From Rosa chinensis (lineage: Eukaryota; Streptophyta; Magnoliopsida; Rosales; Rosaceae), in the NCBI RefSeq assembly GCF_002994745.2, contig NC_037088.1:52357897-52421896 (forward strand): 64,000 nt of DNA. The letters run 5' to 3'. Made by a program: the position numbers and the translations under genes. The notes below the pieces were generated by a model, which had not been told where the DNA came from, did no database searches, and saw only the letters and a list, made by a program, of their open reading frames with translations. Numbering within the stretch: position 1 is the stretch's first letter; every line of letters begins with the position of its first letter. This document shows, one piece after another, positions 48,641 to 61,706 of this stretch.

Positions 48641-50043
48641 AGTGAAAGAACCGAATATCAACTTGAATCTCGGCACCCTCTTCGCCCGTGGCAGCCACCA
48701 TTCTCTTAGCATGAAGTATGGGAATGGCCATAAAATGGCTCATACCCATCACTTCCGCGAATCCATGCTCTCCCTCCAAGATTCTGTCAATGTTCGGAAG
48801 AAAGAGCATGAGTAGAGGGCGACCACCAAAGCCCTTCTTATCTGGAGGACTCGATCTGGTCTGATTCTAGAAGGAAGGGGTTCGAGGAAGGGTCTTTGGC
48901 CTCAAAGTGGCTTTCCTCCCTTCCCCGATTTGCTCCGCGCGTAGGATTATGACAAAGATGATCTCACATGATCGTGGATCCCACACTCGGAGCCCCCTCA
49001 CATTTCTAAACCAATCTGAAGCCTGGCATTGCCGTTGCAGAATTCCAGAAGGCCGAAACAAGGGGTTGCCTGAGATTACACCATAAGGCCTAACCCAGGC
49101 TTGAGATTACGCCATAAAGCCTAAAATTTAGAGGCTAAGGGCCATTTCCTGAGGGGAAGATTTGTGAAGAAGGAGGAAGAGAAGCAAAGATTGAAAGGCC
49201 ATTGTTAAGGATCTGAAGCTCAGAAGAAGGTTCTTGATGTGAACGTTCCCATCCCCAAAACACAACTATTTATAGGGACTTTAGGCAAATCCTCACCCTT
49301 GGATGGATGGTTAAAGAGTCAAACTGATATCAGTAAATCGAGATTAGTGATTCCAAATCTCGGGAAAAAAGGGACTAGTAGCATGTGAGGCTCCAATACC
49401 AAACGATTTTCGAGGAGAAGGAATTAATACCACGTGAGAAGACCGAACGGTTTTCGAGGAGGCCTATAGAGATTGGCCAGCGAAGCTCAATTGCAAGCAA
49501 AGTTCCTCCATGTAGAGGTTCGCCGCAATGGCACCAGCTTCGGCCTGAGTGGCCCGTTCTCTTATACGGGCCAGGTTGTGGCCCATTTCTTCAGAACAGC
49601 CAAAGGTTCATCAAGTTGGGCTTTTTTTGCAGCAATCGCATTCTCAACAGAGAACCAGCAAACAAGGCAAATACTTGCTGCTATATACATGGCGAAGTTA
49701 CCACCAAGGAAGAGAAGGATCCTCATTCGCAATCAAAAGTAGTCTCCTTCGCATGGGGGGCATGCTAAAACTCTGATCTCCTATAACCTGCCCAAGTTTC
49801 ACCAATTCACTGCATACCAGACATCAGATACATGGGGGGCAATAAAGTTGGCAAAGAAAGCGTCAGTTCATGACAAAGGCAATCAGATTGTGGCATTCAA
49901 GATTTATGGCCTATTTAGAGGCCTATATGGAATCAGTCAAGCCAATACAAGTGGCTTTGGAGCAACGATATTATAAGAGAAGTGCTGATTCAAGACCTCT
50001 TCAGTCAAGATGAAGACCTTTGACTTCGAGGTCTGGGGGGCAA

Positions 50044-51193
50044 TGTTTGGACCCAAAATGAGCATTTTGCTAAACAAAGCGTGTCTTAAAGAAATTGAGC
50101 CAATGTCAGTGGCTCAAGCTATATATATATATTGTCAAAAAGTTTGAAATATATTATTTAGAGGCTAAATAAAGCCTACTTGCAAAATGATGGAAGCATG
50201 GAAATGAAAAGTCAACTTGAGCACATTTTCCTACTTTGGCTAGGAGAAACTGAGCTAAACAATGAAGGAGGGGTGGCAGACTGACCAAAAGAAATCTAAA
50301 TGAGCCAAAACTTTCTAGATTCATTCTAGACATCCTAAGAATCATTTATTATGAAGAGTGCAAGAGCTAGTTTGGAGTGGAAAACCTTCAAACAATCAGT
50401 CCAATTTTCTGAAAGACAAAACTGGAAAACTGGACCTACAGGGAGTCCAGCAGCGTTTCTGGCCCAACCACTTGGAAGTAAGCTCTGAAATTTTTCCAGA
50501 ATGATCTACACTCATGATGGATCATTTGATATGAAGAAGTCGAAGACCCATTCGGAATTCGTAGTGGAGATATAGTTGAAGGAATAAAGGAGCCGAAAGT
50601 GACTCAAAATCACTCCAAAACTCATCATTTTTATCCCCATAATTTAGTGCTCCACCTCCACCTCCACCTCCAATTAGTGCTCCACTATCTTCAATTAGTG
50701 CTCCACTATCATTTGTTTAAGGCCAACCACTTTGGCATGGTAGCCTATAAATAGAGGTTACAATGAAACAAGACAACACACAATTCATCACAACAATCTC
50801 TAAGATTATCCAAGCCTCTCTAGATCAACCCCTCTCCTTCTCTTACCGGTAGTCACACTCCAGTCTTAGTCTTCTCAGGAGCCGACTGTCAGTGCCACCA
50901 AACCCTCCAACCAAGCTAAAGTCACGCTTTAGCGAGTTCTCCTCACTTCTCAGTGGTTTTCGCTCTGCTCGATCTACGACGTCGAGTATCGATTGTGATT
51001 TTGAAGAAGCTCAGTAAAAGTCCTCGCCACGAGGCACAAAGAATCCCACGACGAGGTTGGTGCTCTTCTCGTCCACAATCGCTTGAAAGAAGTCAGGTCA
51101 AGGGACATCCCCAACGACCGCACCCGAACGGTGCTGGCACGCCCACGCAAGAAAAGAGACGTTGACTAGCTCAAGAAAAACTGGAGCCAAACA
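50044..51193 (+). repeat. 3' LTR of the gypsy-type element
   Basis: 1150 bp, TGTTTGG ... CCAAACA. It contains tandem CACCTC units and a duplicated AATTAGTGCTCCACTATC (about 50670-50712), a TATA box at 50746, and the GCTAAAG/CTTTAGC hairpin (about 50915-50933) shared with the solo LTR at 36157-36960. Confidence 0.85.
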
Positions 51194-51942
51194 ATAACGA
51201 AACCAACAGAGCACGTCTCTGTGATTTTTTACCTGAGGATGGATCAGTCTGCGGCGGCGATCAGAGGTCAAGAGTGCCCCACCTGCAGGCATAACCGTTG
51301 TTGTTAGGGCTTTCTAGCCCGTCGGCCTCCAACTCCGATTTGGTCATCGCCCACAGAATACGACCACCTCTATCACACCCCAAACCCTCGCTCGATTCCT
51401 TTACTTTGCAATTTGATTGGGCTTCGGGTCTAGGTTTTCGTCCCCGGAGCTCGACTCGGAGGTCATGGAGAAACTTACCGGGGGTGACATTTGATGGAAT
51501 TGAGTGAATGTGAGAAATTAGGGCTTTAATCGAGTTTGGGGAGATAGAGAGAAGGTTGTGCCTACGCCACCGATTTTGATCGAGGAGGAGGACGAGGAGC
51601 GAGACGACGTGGTGTGGAGTTTCAAATCAAAGGGAGGTGGAGGTGGAAGTGGTAGAAGGGTTTTCGTGGTCGTCGATCTAGAGAGGAAGAACAGAGAGAG
51701 TAGAGAGAAAAATTAGAAATTAGATTAATTAAAAAATGTCCATTTTGCCCTTCTAAAATATGAAAGGTGGGCCCCCATGTCGGGGACAACTCAGCCTGTG
51801 ACGTCATCTTTCGATCCAAATTTAAAGTTTAGATGTACGTGATGAAAAATAAAAGTGCAAGGATCATCATGATTAAAAAAAAATATCAAGGACCAAACTG
51901 ATTTTTGCCCCAAAATCAGAGGGGGCAAACTAAATTTAATCC

Positions 51943-52726
51943 TTTGATAAAACAACTATATTGCCAAACCGTCAATTAATTCTCTTTAAAATTTGTTGCT
52001 GTGGGGAATATCTAGTGACTAGTGAGGCAAAGAATAATTGGGTACGTTATCCATGCTGGCATGGGAGGGCAAACCGACGAGCCTTGAAGTTGTAAATGAT
52101 GATGATGAAATTGAAAGAACCCAGCTGGCCTGAGTGCCCGACTCAGAAACATCCTTCTGATAGTTGGATACTTGGATAAATCCCATAATTGCCAAACTAG
52201 TGTAAATACTCATTGCCTACCTTCCCAGAAAGAGGTCGTCGAATATATATTGATTGCTGACAGAAAATGAGCAAGACAGGTCTTTATTGTAATATGGAGA
52301 GGACCATAAAATAAGTAATTGTGATGGAACACCAACTGGTTAGGTGTTTTGTAAATTGATCGATTCAATGAGGCAGTTATGATGAGAAAGGAATAAGAAA
52401 TCGATGAGACATTGAACCAGCTTGCTTCTTCTCATAATGTTTACTTCAAACTCAAAGTTACTCGAATGACTGAGAAAGCTCAATACATGAACTAATTACA
52501 AGGATAATATTATTACTAAATTAGCTTTCTAAAAAAATTGAAAATGGTATGTAAAAATGATGAAATCTAGTCCGTGGTGGGGTTATCTAATCGAATCTCT
52601 ATGTCTTCAAGAGTTTATTCTCATTTAATACTTTAGTTCTAGAATTTAGAGAAGTAATTAAACTAGCTATTTTTATTTTTGAATCAGCAACCCAAAATTG
52701 AGTTTTAAGTTATTCATAAATTGGAA
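51943..52726. other. AT-rich spacer, nothing recognised
   Basis: Begins with the right copy of the MULE target duplication. No domain, RNA gene or further element seen. Confidence 0.5.
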
Positions 52727-52889
52727 ATTATTCTATGCACCGACGATGTAAGTGACCCAACCCTTATAAAATAATCTCAACCCTTGATATTTATTATCAA
52801 CTTTATTTTTAATAAACAAAAAGTGTATTTAATGCAATCTAACCATTCATTTATGTTGGTGCAAGTGCACGGCGGTGCTCTGAATAATC
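52727..52889. mobile_element. Short MITE-like element, copy 2 (inverted)
   Basis: Reverse-oriented copy of 2028-2191. ATTATTCTATGCACCGACG at one end, TGCACGGCGGTGCTCTGAAT at the other, with the CTCAACCCTT core between. Confidence 0.62.
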
Positions 52890-53803
52890 ACTCTTCATAA
52901 ATATGCTTCTAAGTTTGATGAAGAGTCCATTTTACCTTTCTTATAGATGTGCTTATTGTAACGTGTAAACACATGAAAAATCATGTATTTATTTAGTATT
53001 ATATAATAATTAGAATTATACAATAACTAGTCGTTTGTGAGTCGAACTCTTAATCTTTCATTTACAAATGAGAAACTTATGTCAATGATCGTTCATGAAT
53101 AGAACTCATGAATGCAATAAAATTTTGTTTGTATTGTAACTATTGTTTACTAACTTTTTAAACAAAAATTACTAATTTACATGAGTGGTTGAACAACCTT
53201 GCGAAAATGGACAAAATAATATTGTACATTACTCTTGTGTTTCTCACTCCCTTCTACTCTTCTGTCTTTTTTTTTTCTTTTCTTTTTTAAGAATATACTC
53301 TTCTCTCTTTCATTTTGCAAATTTGATTTTGTATTTGATATATATATTTTGATGGGTTATAAGTAGTTTTTATTGGGGGCTTTGGTTGTGTATTCAGATG
53401 TAATATGTAATTACCATCAATCTCTGATCACAATACATCCCTAATGGCCTAATCTTGACTACAATCATATGCTTGCACAGTTGCGAGCCATGCTTGAAGT
53501 TAATGATTATTTTATAGAAGGTTAAAATCATTTCGAGCAAATTGATTTTCAAAGATCAGATATGAATTATGTATCGACGTATGAGCAATCAAGATTTTAA
53601 TGTGAGATTCACTTACTTCGAAAGGTCCTTGATTCACTTACTTTGAAAGGTCCTTGAAAATAGGTACCCTTTTATTGCTAAATATGAATAATCCCACTTA
53701 ATTAACGATCACAATCTATAGTTAATGGGTGTGGCTATTGCCACTCTACCATTTTATTTGTTCACCCTATTTGCTCATTACACCCTATATTTTAATTTCA
53801 ATT
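52890..53803. other. AT-rich spacer
   Basis: No gene recognised. A small direct duplication GATTCACTTACTTCGAAAGG/GATTCACTTACTTTGAAAGG occurs at about 53607-53653. The stretch ends with the copia target duplication CAATT (53799-53803). Confidence 0.5.
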
Positions 53804-54029
53804 TGTTTTAGGGAATCAGAAATTGAGAGATAATCGCTGTGAATTCTCATTGATAATAGGGGCCTATTTATATAGAGGATTACAATGCATAGAATCTCAA
53901 TCATACAAGGAAAGTAATTCTACATTGATTAGGACTCTAGATCCTTCTAATTAAATCCTATTACCACTAGGTCAAGTAAGCTAGAGTTTGGACCAAACAC
54001 AAATAGAGATATCCTTAAACACTCCCCCT

Positions 54030-57000
54030 TGTGTTGTCCAAACGCGGTGCTTCTCTCGTTGCCTCGTTAAAAACCTTGCCGAGTCACAAAAACTCAGTGG
54101 GACAAAAATAACCTCGGTCGAAGGGGAAAAAGAGCACAACACACCCTTCACGATTCGAGATGAACATGTAGACATCTCCTCCTGATGTCTGCACCTCCCC
54201 CTGATGACAACGATCATGGGAGTTCAGATAATTTTCACAAGTCAATTCTTGCCACATGTTTCTCGAACGTGGATTTGGGTAATGACTTAGTAAAAAAGTC
54301 TGCCTCACTGTCCTCAGATCGAACCTAATTCACTTTGATCACGAGGAGAGCCTGTTGTCGCTGATTAAGCTTGGTTTTGTCGCTTTTGATGTAGCCTTGC
54401 CTCATTTGTTCAAAACAAGCAGCATTATCCTAAATGCTCGTAGGCTCATCTGTGGTAGACTTCAAACCACAATTGCTTCGAACATGCGTAATGATGGATC
54501 CAATCCATATACATTCACGAACCACTTCGTGAAGAGCAATGATCTCTGCATTGTTCGAAGATATAGCGACTAAGGTCTATCCTGTTGACCTCCAAGATGT
54601 CACGGTCTTTTCCCATGGTGAACACTTAACCGGATTGGGAATGACCTTTGTGTGGGTCAGAGAGATACCCAATATCAGCAAAACCTTCCAAAACACATGT
54701 CGTTTTGGGATGGGGATAGTGGACGCAGGCCAGTGTTGGCGGCGTACCTGGTGTGTGATGGGTCCGAATCCATCATCTTTTTGTAGGGATAAAACATGCC
54801 CATATCAATCGCACATCTCAAATATCGAAAGATATCTTTTACGCCAATCCAATGGCGTCGCGTTGGCGCAGAGCTATATCTAGCTAACAAGTTCACAACA
54901 TATGAGATGTCTGGTCTTATGCATTGGGATAAGTGCAATAATGCGCCTATTGTACTAAGTAACGCACTTCTGCCTCTAGCACATCTTTGTCATCATCCTT
55001 TCGACGAAGAGGATCCTTTTCAGGATCAAGACTATGGACGATCATGGGGGTGCTTGAAGGCTTGACCTTGTCAAAATGCCTAAGCATCTATCGACACGAT
55101 GCTCAAGTTCTAAACCGAGACATAATTGTGTTCTCCCAGAATCCTTCATCTCAAACTACGGATTTCAAGTGTTCAGCGGTTTCCCTTAACTCTTTAAGGG
55201 CTTCTAATGAAGATCATGTCCAACATAAACCGCGATAGAATCCGAAACTTGTCATAGAAACACGTGGGCATATCCCTTCCCAATCAAGTAGTCACTTTAG
55301 TGAGTGTTTCGATCTTATTGTAAACACGCTCTGTGGTCTAGAACCTCTTGAATTGGGTAAATGAAGTTCGCCATGAACCTTCATGTATATTCTGTATCTA
55401 GATCCCTATAGAGATACGTAGTGACCACATTTGTAAGCTGCATGTTCAGTTATTCGGAAACTACCAAACTAAAAAGGTAGTGGAGTGCAATGACATCCAT
55501 TACGAGAGACTATGTCTCATCGTAGTCGATTCCAGGGCGTTTTGTGAGAAGCCTTGCGCCATAAGGCGAGATTACCATCTCTTTTTCTCATCACGCTCTC
55601 TAACGAAGACCCATTAGTCAATAGGTTTTATGTCAGGAGGTGTTAGCATCTCTAGCTCGAAAACCTTCCTCTTCGTTAGAGAATCCATCTTAACCTGGAT
55701 CGCATCTTTCCATTTAGGCCAAATCTGTCTACGTTGGCATTCATTCATCAACGGAGCGTGGTTCGATATCATCTGACTCAACAAACTCATGCGCAACGAA
55801 ATACGCAACTACATCACCAATTATGATGGAGTTTCTATCCCACGTCTCATGTAAACTGGTGTAAGTTTCATAGAGCTCTATATTATCAGGAATAGGTTCT
55901 GACGTTGAGGTGTCCCCCAACGATAACCATAACCCGGAAGATTCTCATAAGACGGATTTTGAGTCTTGATGATCAAAGGATTGAAATGTGCCAAAGTATC
56001 ATTCGAACTCACGGGCCTCCCACGCATCCTAGCTGGGGCCATGACCTGTAACGCCAGAGTGCCACTCTCTTTGGCGTTGGCACCATGCCTACCTCTGTGT
56101 AGGGTGGCACTATGTCCTCTCGTAAGGACGTACTTCCTTACATGCATGTTTGTAGCATATTTGTGTAATCTCGTCACTTTAATAGGGATCAAGATGAGAC
56201 ATAGTGGGGACAGACCACGACAATTCCTGTCATTCCTGTTGAACATCTGTGTTCTTATCTCCCCCGAACGACGGGAAGACTGTTTCATCAAAGTGACATC
56301 CGCAAATCTAGCGGTAAGGAGATCGCCTTGCAAGGGCATTAAGTGGCGGACGATTGTTGGAGTCTCAAATCCAACTGAGTTGCCCATTCGTCTGTAAGGA
56401 CCTATCATAGTGCGCTGTGGCAGCGCAATGGGCACATAAATGGCTCACTCAAACGTGCGTAAGTACAAAATAGTTGTACCCAGTCACTAGCTGTAACGCA
56501 AGGGTACATTGAATGGCGGTAGGTTATAGACGAATTAGCATAGCTGCATGCGATATTGCATCACCTCAAGCGGATATAAGGAGAATGGTGCGCATTACCA
56601 ATGTCCAGACTATCATCGTAGTCGTTTCTGCAAGACCAATTGGGGTGTACATGCGAATATGATGTCCAACATCAATCCCAATGCAATAACCATCGAAAGT
56701 CTTCGATGTAAACTCTCCAACATAGTCAAATCCAATTGACTGAATATGATGATTTGGGGAGTGAGCCCGTTGTCATATGATATGTGCTAGGAGTGTAGCA
56801 TAAGCAGCATTACAAGTGGACAATGGCACGACACGTGACCAGTGTGTTTGTGTGTCAACCAACATCATGAGATATTTAAACTTCCGCAAGTTGGTTGAAT
56901 CAGTCCATAGAATCCCCATGGATTCGATGTAAGAACAAAATGAGTATTTTCACATCCTTTGTGTAGGACGGTCTCAGTCCTAATTTCCCGAATGAACTGG

Positions 57001-57465
57001 CTTTGCAAAATGAGCGAGAGGCCTTAGAAGCGACCAATGAGGATTTTGGTTGGGCCTGAGCGTCTGTAGCGCTATTAGAAGCAAAATGTGTGACTACATC
57101 TCCCATCATGGCGTTAGAGCCATGGAAATTAGCATGTATGGCGTCATGGCCACAAGGAGGAACAACCATGGCGTTATGCTCATGGTTGGCGCCTTTTATG
57201 GCGTCATCATATTCTTGCTTCGTTTTGCTCAAAATGATGGATGTCCGAGTGAAGTCTTTAGTAGATGGATCATCATATCATGACCAGGATGACCTATCCT
57301 GTCGTGACAAAGCCAATATGTGTCTAATTCCAAGAGATCTTCTCTCATAACTTTATTGGATTTAATAGCTCGAATAGTGACATAGAGTTCACTAGAGAGA
57401 CACATAAACTTCTCTAAGATGCGCCTTTGTTCGCAATCGTTAGAGGTATTCGCAAAGGAACTCAT
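54030..57465 (-). pseudogene. Copia pol remnants: pre-integrase, integrase, RT, RNase H
   Basis: Minus-strand pieces in order: YWLCHDRIGHPGHDMM (gag-pre-integrase, about 57320), a degraded integrase core, PIALPQRTMIGPYRRMG and GDLLTARFADVTL (about 56430-56290), WPKWKDAIQVKMDSLTKRKV (start of RT, about 55720), PDISYVVNLLARYSSAPT (about 54900), and the EIIALHEVVRECIW RNase H end (about 54540). Frames break repeatedly with stops and shifts; no stretch is translatable as a polyprotein. Confidence 0.8.
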
Positions 57466-57639
57466 CTCCGTTCTACATGCGTTTTCGCATGGAATTCATT
57501 GGCTATTCATAAAGAAATTTGCCCTAAGAGCATAGAGAGTTTCTGTGACAGTAATTAAGGTGCCATTTGGCAAGTGGAACTTGGGCTATTCCATGTCCTT
57601 GAATTAATATTGATGGCCCACCCATCGTAATCACAAAGT

Positions 57640-60457
57640 TGTAACGTCCTGTACCTCAATTTACCAGTTTACTAGTCATTTGGACGGTAAACGACCTTTA
57701 CCTTCACTTTTATTGTCGTTTCGGTACTTTTAGGGGGCCCTAAAAGATGACTTTTTGTTCGGATCAAAATTTGAGAAAATTTTCTGCATGAAAGTTGTAG
57801 GAGAAGTTAAACCGAGCGCGTGCATATATGGTACGTAAAAATCGGAGTTCGTATGTCAAAGTTATGAGTATTTTCGTGTGAGTGTCATTTCAGCACACCT
57901 TAATTATAAGGGCTGATCAGCCCCATTTCCAGCCATTCTCCCCCATCTTTTACGACAGAAACCAGAAAGAAAAAGAGAGGAAGAGAGAGAGAAAGAGAAA
58001 GAAAGAAGGAAAGAAAGAAAGGGAGATCCGTTCAAACCGTCGACATTTTGGAGAAACCTCAAGGTATAAAGTTGTTCTTTACCTCATGATCTTTCTTTTG
58101 AGTATAATTTTGCATATATATTGGAGGATTTTAGAGATTGAAAATCCGGCACTATTCACAAATTGGGGGTTTACTGTTTTCTTAATTATTGAGGTAGTTC
58201 TAATTGTTTTCTGAACTTGGTGTAGTTGAGAAAAATGCTAGGGGGATTGAGATGAAGCTGCTGCCAAAATTTGGTGACCATCGGAGAAGTTGACCGCCGA
58301 GTGAACAGTACCGCGCGTGAACAGTGGTGAGATTTAAACAGAATTTAAATTCTATTTTTTTAGCTAGTTAAATCCTATAATTTTTGTAGAGGTTGATTAT
58401 GTGAATTTGGTTGGAATTGGAAAACTTTTTAATCGATTATAAATTTCTAAAGATTTGGATTTCGGTTAATGTTAATCGTGAATCCGATTATCGGATTTCC
58501 TCCATAATTGTTATATAGTCTGAAATCGATGAGTGGGCAGTGTTTGTGAAGTTTGGTAATTTTTGGAGAAACTTGGAATTAAGTATGAATTTTGAAGTTT
58601 AGGGTTTCGATTATCGAATTACGAGAATCCGACCGTCGGATATCTCTCGGTTCTACCTTGAAACCTTTAAATTAACGAATTGGTATTAGTGGTATAATTT
58701 GGGCTAAATCCGAGGAGAATGGGAGATGTAATTATGAGGAATTGATTTTTGGAATCGTATTAAATTATTGAAGAATTATTCACAGAATATAATTGTGTAC
58801 AGGACGACGTACCGAGCTATTGCTCGATGACGGAACACGAATGCGTGATCGTCGGAATAGTACTGTGAGTGGACTTTTATTTTTAAATATTGATGCATGC
58901 ATTTATTTTCTTAAATAATGCTCTAGTTTTAATCATATTACTTATTGAGCAAATGATTTGATTTTCGGAAATTCGATCTCGGTTTATCTCGTGGATTGGC
59001 TCTCAATAATGAGTTTCAAAGGTTGATTATGATTTATAATATTAATTGACAAATTGCTTATTTCCGAGGTAATTTTCCGGAATTAAGTATATTACTAATT
59101 GCCGATTTAAGTTCCTGGAAGATTCTCGAGATGAGTTTCGATGGAGTTGGATTTTCTCATTTATTTATTGACTTTCGGTTTTGGCATCGGGAATGCCTAA
59201 TTAAGGATTTTGGATTTGGTTGGTTTCTTGGAGATTTTGAGAGATTTTTGGAAATGGGATTTGCTTATACTAATTTCCGGTTTCCTTTACGGATTTGAGA
59301 ATATTTTGGGCGTGGGGGACACGCCGTCGATTTATTTCTATTTCTCACTTATTTATTTTGAGATTGAGAGTAATCTTGGCGTGCGGGGTCACGTCGTTGA
59401 ATACATGGTTTCTATCTCGTGAGAAATGTGGGGAAGCTACATGGATTTATTGGTTTTCGATGATTTTTCCTCACCATACGCTGGTCATGTGATTTGGTCT
59501 CCTCCTCACAGACTTTGTGTTTGTGAGTGGCAGTTGAGGTAGCTTATTCTCCTCCTCACTTACTTTGTGTATGTGAGTGGCAGTCGAGGTGATTTATTCT
59601 CCTCCTCACGTGGTTGGCAGTCGAGGTCATATTCTCCTCCTCACACAATCTATGTGTGAGTGGAAGTTGAGGTTATTAGTTCTCCTCCTCGCACAATCTA
59701 TGTGTGAGTGGCAGTCGAGGGTAGGTAGAGCCTGGGAGGCTCCATTACCCGTATGGTGATATTTCTTCCCCATATTCTATCATTACTTGACTAGCAGGGC
59801 CTAGTCTGATTTCCGTTCAACCAGCGGGGCTGGTCTTATTCTGTTGAGTATCAGAGTTTCCATCATTCCTTTCAGTTGTTTGGGACTAGCGGGGCTAGTC
59901 GGTTTTCTTGAGCGGAACTCCTTTTGTTTCGTTTTCCTAAATCAGTGCATGCATCGGGAGATTTTTTAATAAATTAAATGTGGGAAAGTATAAAATCTCT
60001 TTTGTTTAAAATTGCTTATTTTTGTCCACTCACACTAACGTGTTTTCAATACTTTCCCCTGGGCCCTTCGGTTCCAAATGCCCAGTTTGCAGGCGAATTA
60101 GTGAGGTCGGGCGTACACGGAGTTGAGGCATAGTCAACAGCATGGCTTCCTCGTTTGCCTTTGAGTTAGGTTGTCCTTATTTACCTTTCTATTAGAATTG
60201 CTCTGATTATCTATGGGATTTATGTTTTTCAAGTTGAGGTTTGTGTTTTTGTGAATTGGAGATTGATGTTGAGTTGGGGAGCAGGGTAGCTCCAGAAGTA
60301 TAAGGATGATTTGATTTAGAAGTGTAAATGCTTTCTACAGGTTTTGGGTCGCCCATTTTAGGGGAAGTTCCGCCAAATTTTTGGTAGAATTTCTTCTAAG
60401 GTGGGCCCCGCAGGGCCACTTTGGATTTCAGGGTGAAATCCGGGGCGGGTCCTGTCA
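57640..60457. mobile_element. Solo LTR (2.8 kb) nested in the copia element
   Basis: It begins TGTAACGTCCTGTACC and ends GGGGCGGGTCCTGTCA, flanked by a perfect 5-bp duplication AAAGT (57635-57639, 60458-60462). No second LTR or coding region. Its length suggests a large Ty3/gypsy-type parent; the strand is not certain. It contains a purine-rich GAAA/GGAA tract (57962-58024) and tandem repeats (59503-59725). It splits the copia element between gag and pol. Confidence 0.85.
59503..59725 (+). repeat. Five direct repeats of about 40-60 bp inside the solo LTR
   Basis: Each has TCTCCTCCTCAC, then TGTGTGTGAGTGG-like sequence, then CAGTCGAGG. Followed at about 59790-59910 by three copies of an (A)CTAG/CCAGCGGGGCTAGTC-type motif. 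Confidence 0.8.
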
Positions 60458-60617
60458 AAAGTAATATGCTCAGAATCAAAATTGAGTCATAATGAAAAGA
60501 ACTCGAAATTTTATTCATAAGCCAATGGAGTACATCATTGTTTCTTTGATCAAAGAAAATCTAATCCAATAAAAAGTAATATGGCAATCGCCTACATCTC
60601 TTGGAAAATAAAAAGAC

Positions 60618-61706
60618 TTAATCAAAATCGCCAGTTTCTGGGTCTTGATCCTTGTAGTCTTCCACCCTTAGATCTAGATCGCCATCTTGATCATCTTGTG
60701 CCATGTAATTTGCTTCCCTTGCTTCACGATACGTCTTGTATGCGTTTGCAACATTCTGGGGTGCGGTACATGTTTTGGCCCAATGTTCAGTTGATCCACA
60801 TCGAAGACAAACATCATTGTGGTCAGGCTCCCTTGATCGAGGCACCATTGGGGCACGATTTGGACGACCTATGCCCTTGGTGGCGTTACCACCATGGTCG
60901 GAGGCTCCGCCTCTCTCTCTCTTCACACGTTGACCTCCACGGTTCCGTGCACGCCTTTCTCGGCGATTTCCTTCCTCTTTAGGGTGAATATATGGACCAG
61001 AATGTCCAGAATTGTCCCTACTCTTAGGGTTTCGCTCCTTGCGTCCTCCATTGGGGGCGCGACTATAGTTAGACTCCGGAATAGACTTAGTTCCCACGGG
61101 TCTCGCATTATAGTTCTTCACAAGAATATTGTCGTGCTTTTCAGCTACGTTCATGGCTCCAATGAGCTCATGAAACCTTGTGATACGTCCTGCATTTACA
61201 TCAATCTGATAATTCTTTGAAATCATCAGTGCAGAGATGGGGAAGGTAGAGAGAGTCTTCTCGATCAACATCGTATCAGTTATGGCTTGGCCACAAAACT
61301 CCATCAGAGACTTGATACGAAGGGCTTCCGAGTTATAATCAAGCACAGACTTGACATCACAAAAGCGGAGGCTATGCCATCGCACTTCTAAATCAGGAAG
61401 CAGGGAGTCACGAACGTTGCCAAATCGCTGCTCAAGTTCTACCCATAGCTTTCTTGGGTCTTCCTCATTGAGGTATTCATTTTGGAGCACGTCATTCATG
61501 TGCCTTGTCATGAGAATTATGGCTTTAGCTTGTTTTGCTTCCAAAGCAGTAGCTTGCTCAATGGAGAGCACGTTCTGACCAGGCTCTTAGATGGCTCCCA
61601 GAAGTCCATCAGCCTTAAGATGTTGGCGCACATCTCGGACCCACCTATGGTATCCTACGCCAGTTGTCTCTAGTGGAACGAAGTTCAACTTGTTCAGGTT
61701 ACTCAT
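60618..61706 (-). pseudogene. Copia gag with one internal stop
   Basis: ATG at 61706 (MSNLNKLNFVPLE), 362 codons to the stop at 60618. One in-frame TAA at about 61590 (GLLGAI*EPGQN) separates the first 39 codons from an otherwise open frame. The body is a UBN2-type gag (LWVELEQRFG, LPDLEVRWHSLRF), then a basic Arg/Gly-rich segment and a zinc knuckle CLRCGSTEHWAKTC. It is far better preserved than pol. The downstream frame ends in acidic repeats before the solo-LTR insertion. Confidence 0.85.

Larger units (their letters stand above)
46789..51193 (+). mobile_element. Deleted gypsy-type LTR retrotransposon carrying a WUS-like ORF
   Basis: It starts TGTTTGGACCC and ends GGAGCCAAACA, with the perfect 5-bp duplication ATAAC (46784-46788, 51194-51198). 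The 3' LTR is 50044-51193, preceded by GGTCTGGGGGGCAA as polypurine tract, with a TATAAATA box at 50746. The left LTR survives only as its first 45 bp or so (46789 to about 46833), fused directly to the tail of pol. Gag and most of pol are gone. The long segment between pol and the 3' LTR holds an antisense WUS-like ORF, several direct repeats and repeated GGGGGGCAA tracts. It is nested in the larger MULE. Confidence 0.85.
46189..51942. mobile_element. MULE family member 2, hosting a gypsy element
   Basis: Ends GGACTAAATTCAGTTTGCCC and, from the right, GGATTAAATTTAGTTTGCCC extend inward for about 210 bp and match the MULE at 44567-46030. The target duplication TTTGATAAA is perfect (46180-46188, 51943-51951). 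Without the nested LTR element (46789-51193 plus one duplication) it would be about 1.3 kb, close to its neighbour. The left interior holds a (CT)n tract (46449-46503) and a captured ARM-repeat fragment; the right interior (51199-51720) is GC-rich host-like DNA I cannot name. No transposase. Confidence 0.9.

Noticed and set aside
57640..60457. Frames inside the solo LTR (for example 57882-58214, 59210-59422) as genes
   Set aside because: They fall inside a TG...CA unit with a perfect 5-bp duplication, lack domains, and overlap simple repeats.
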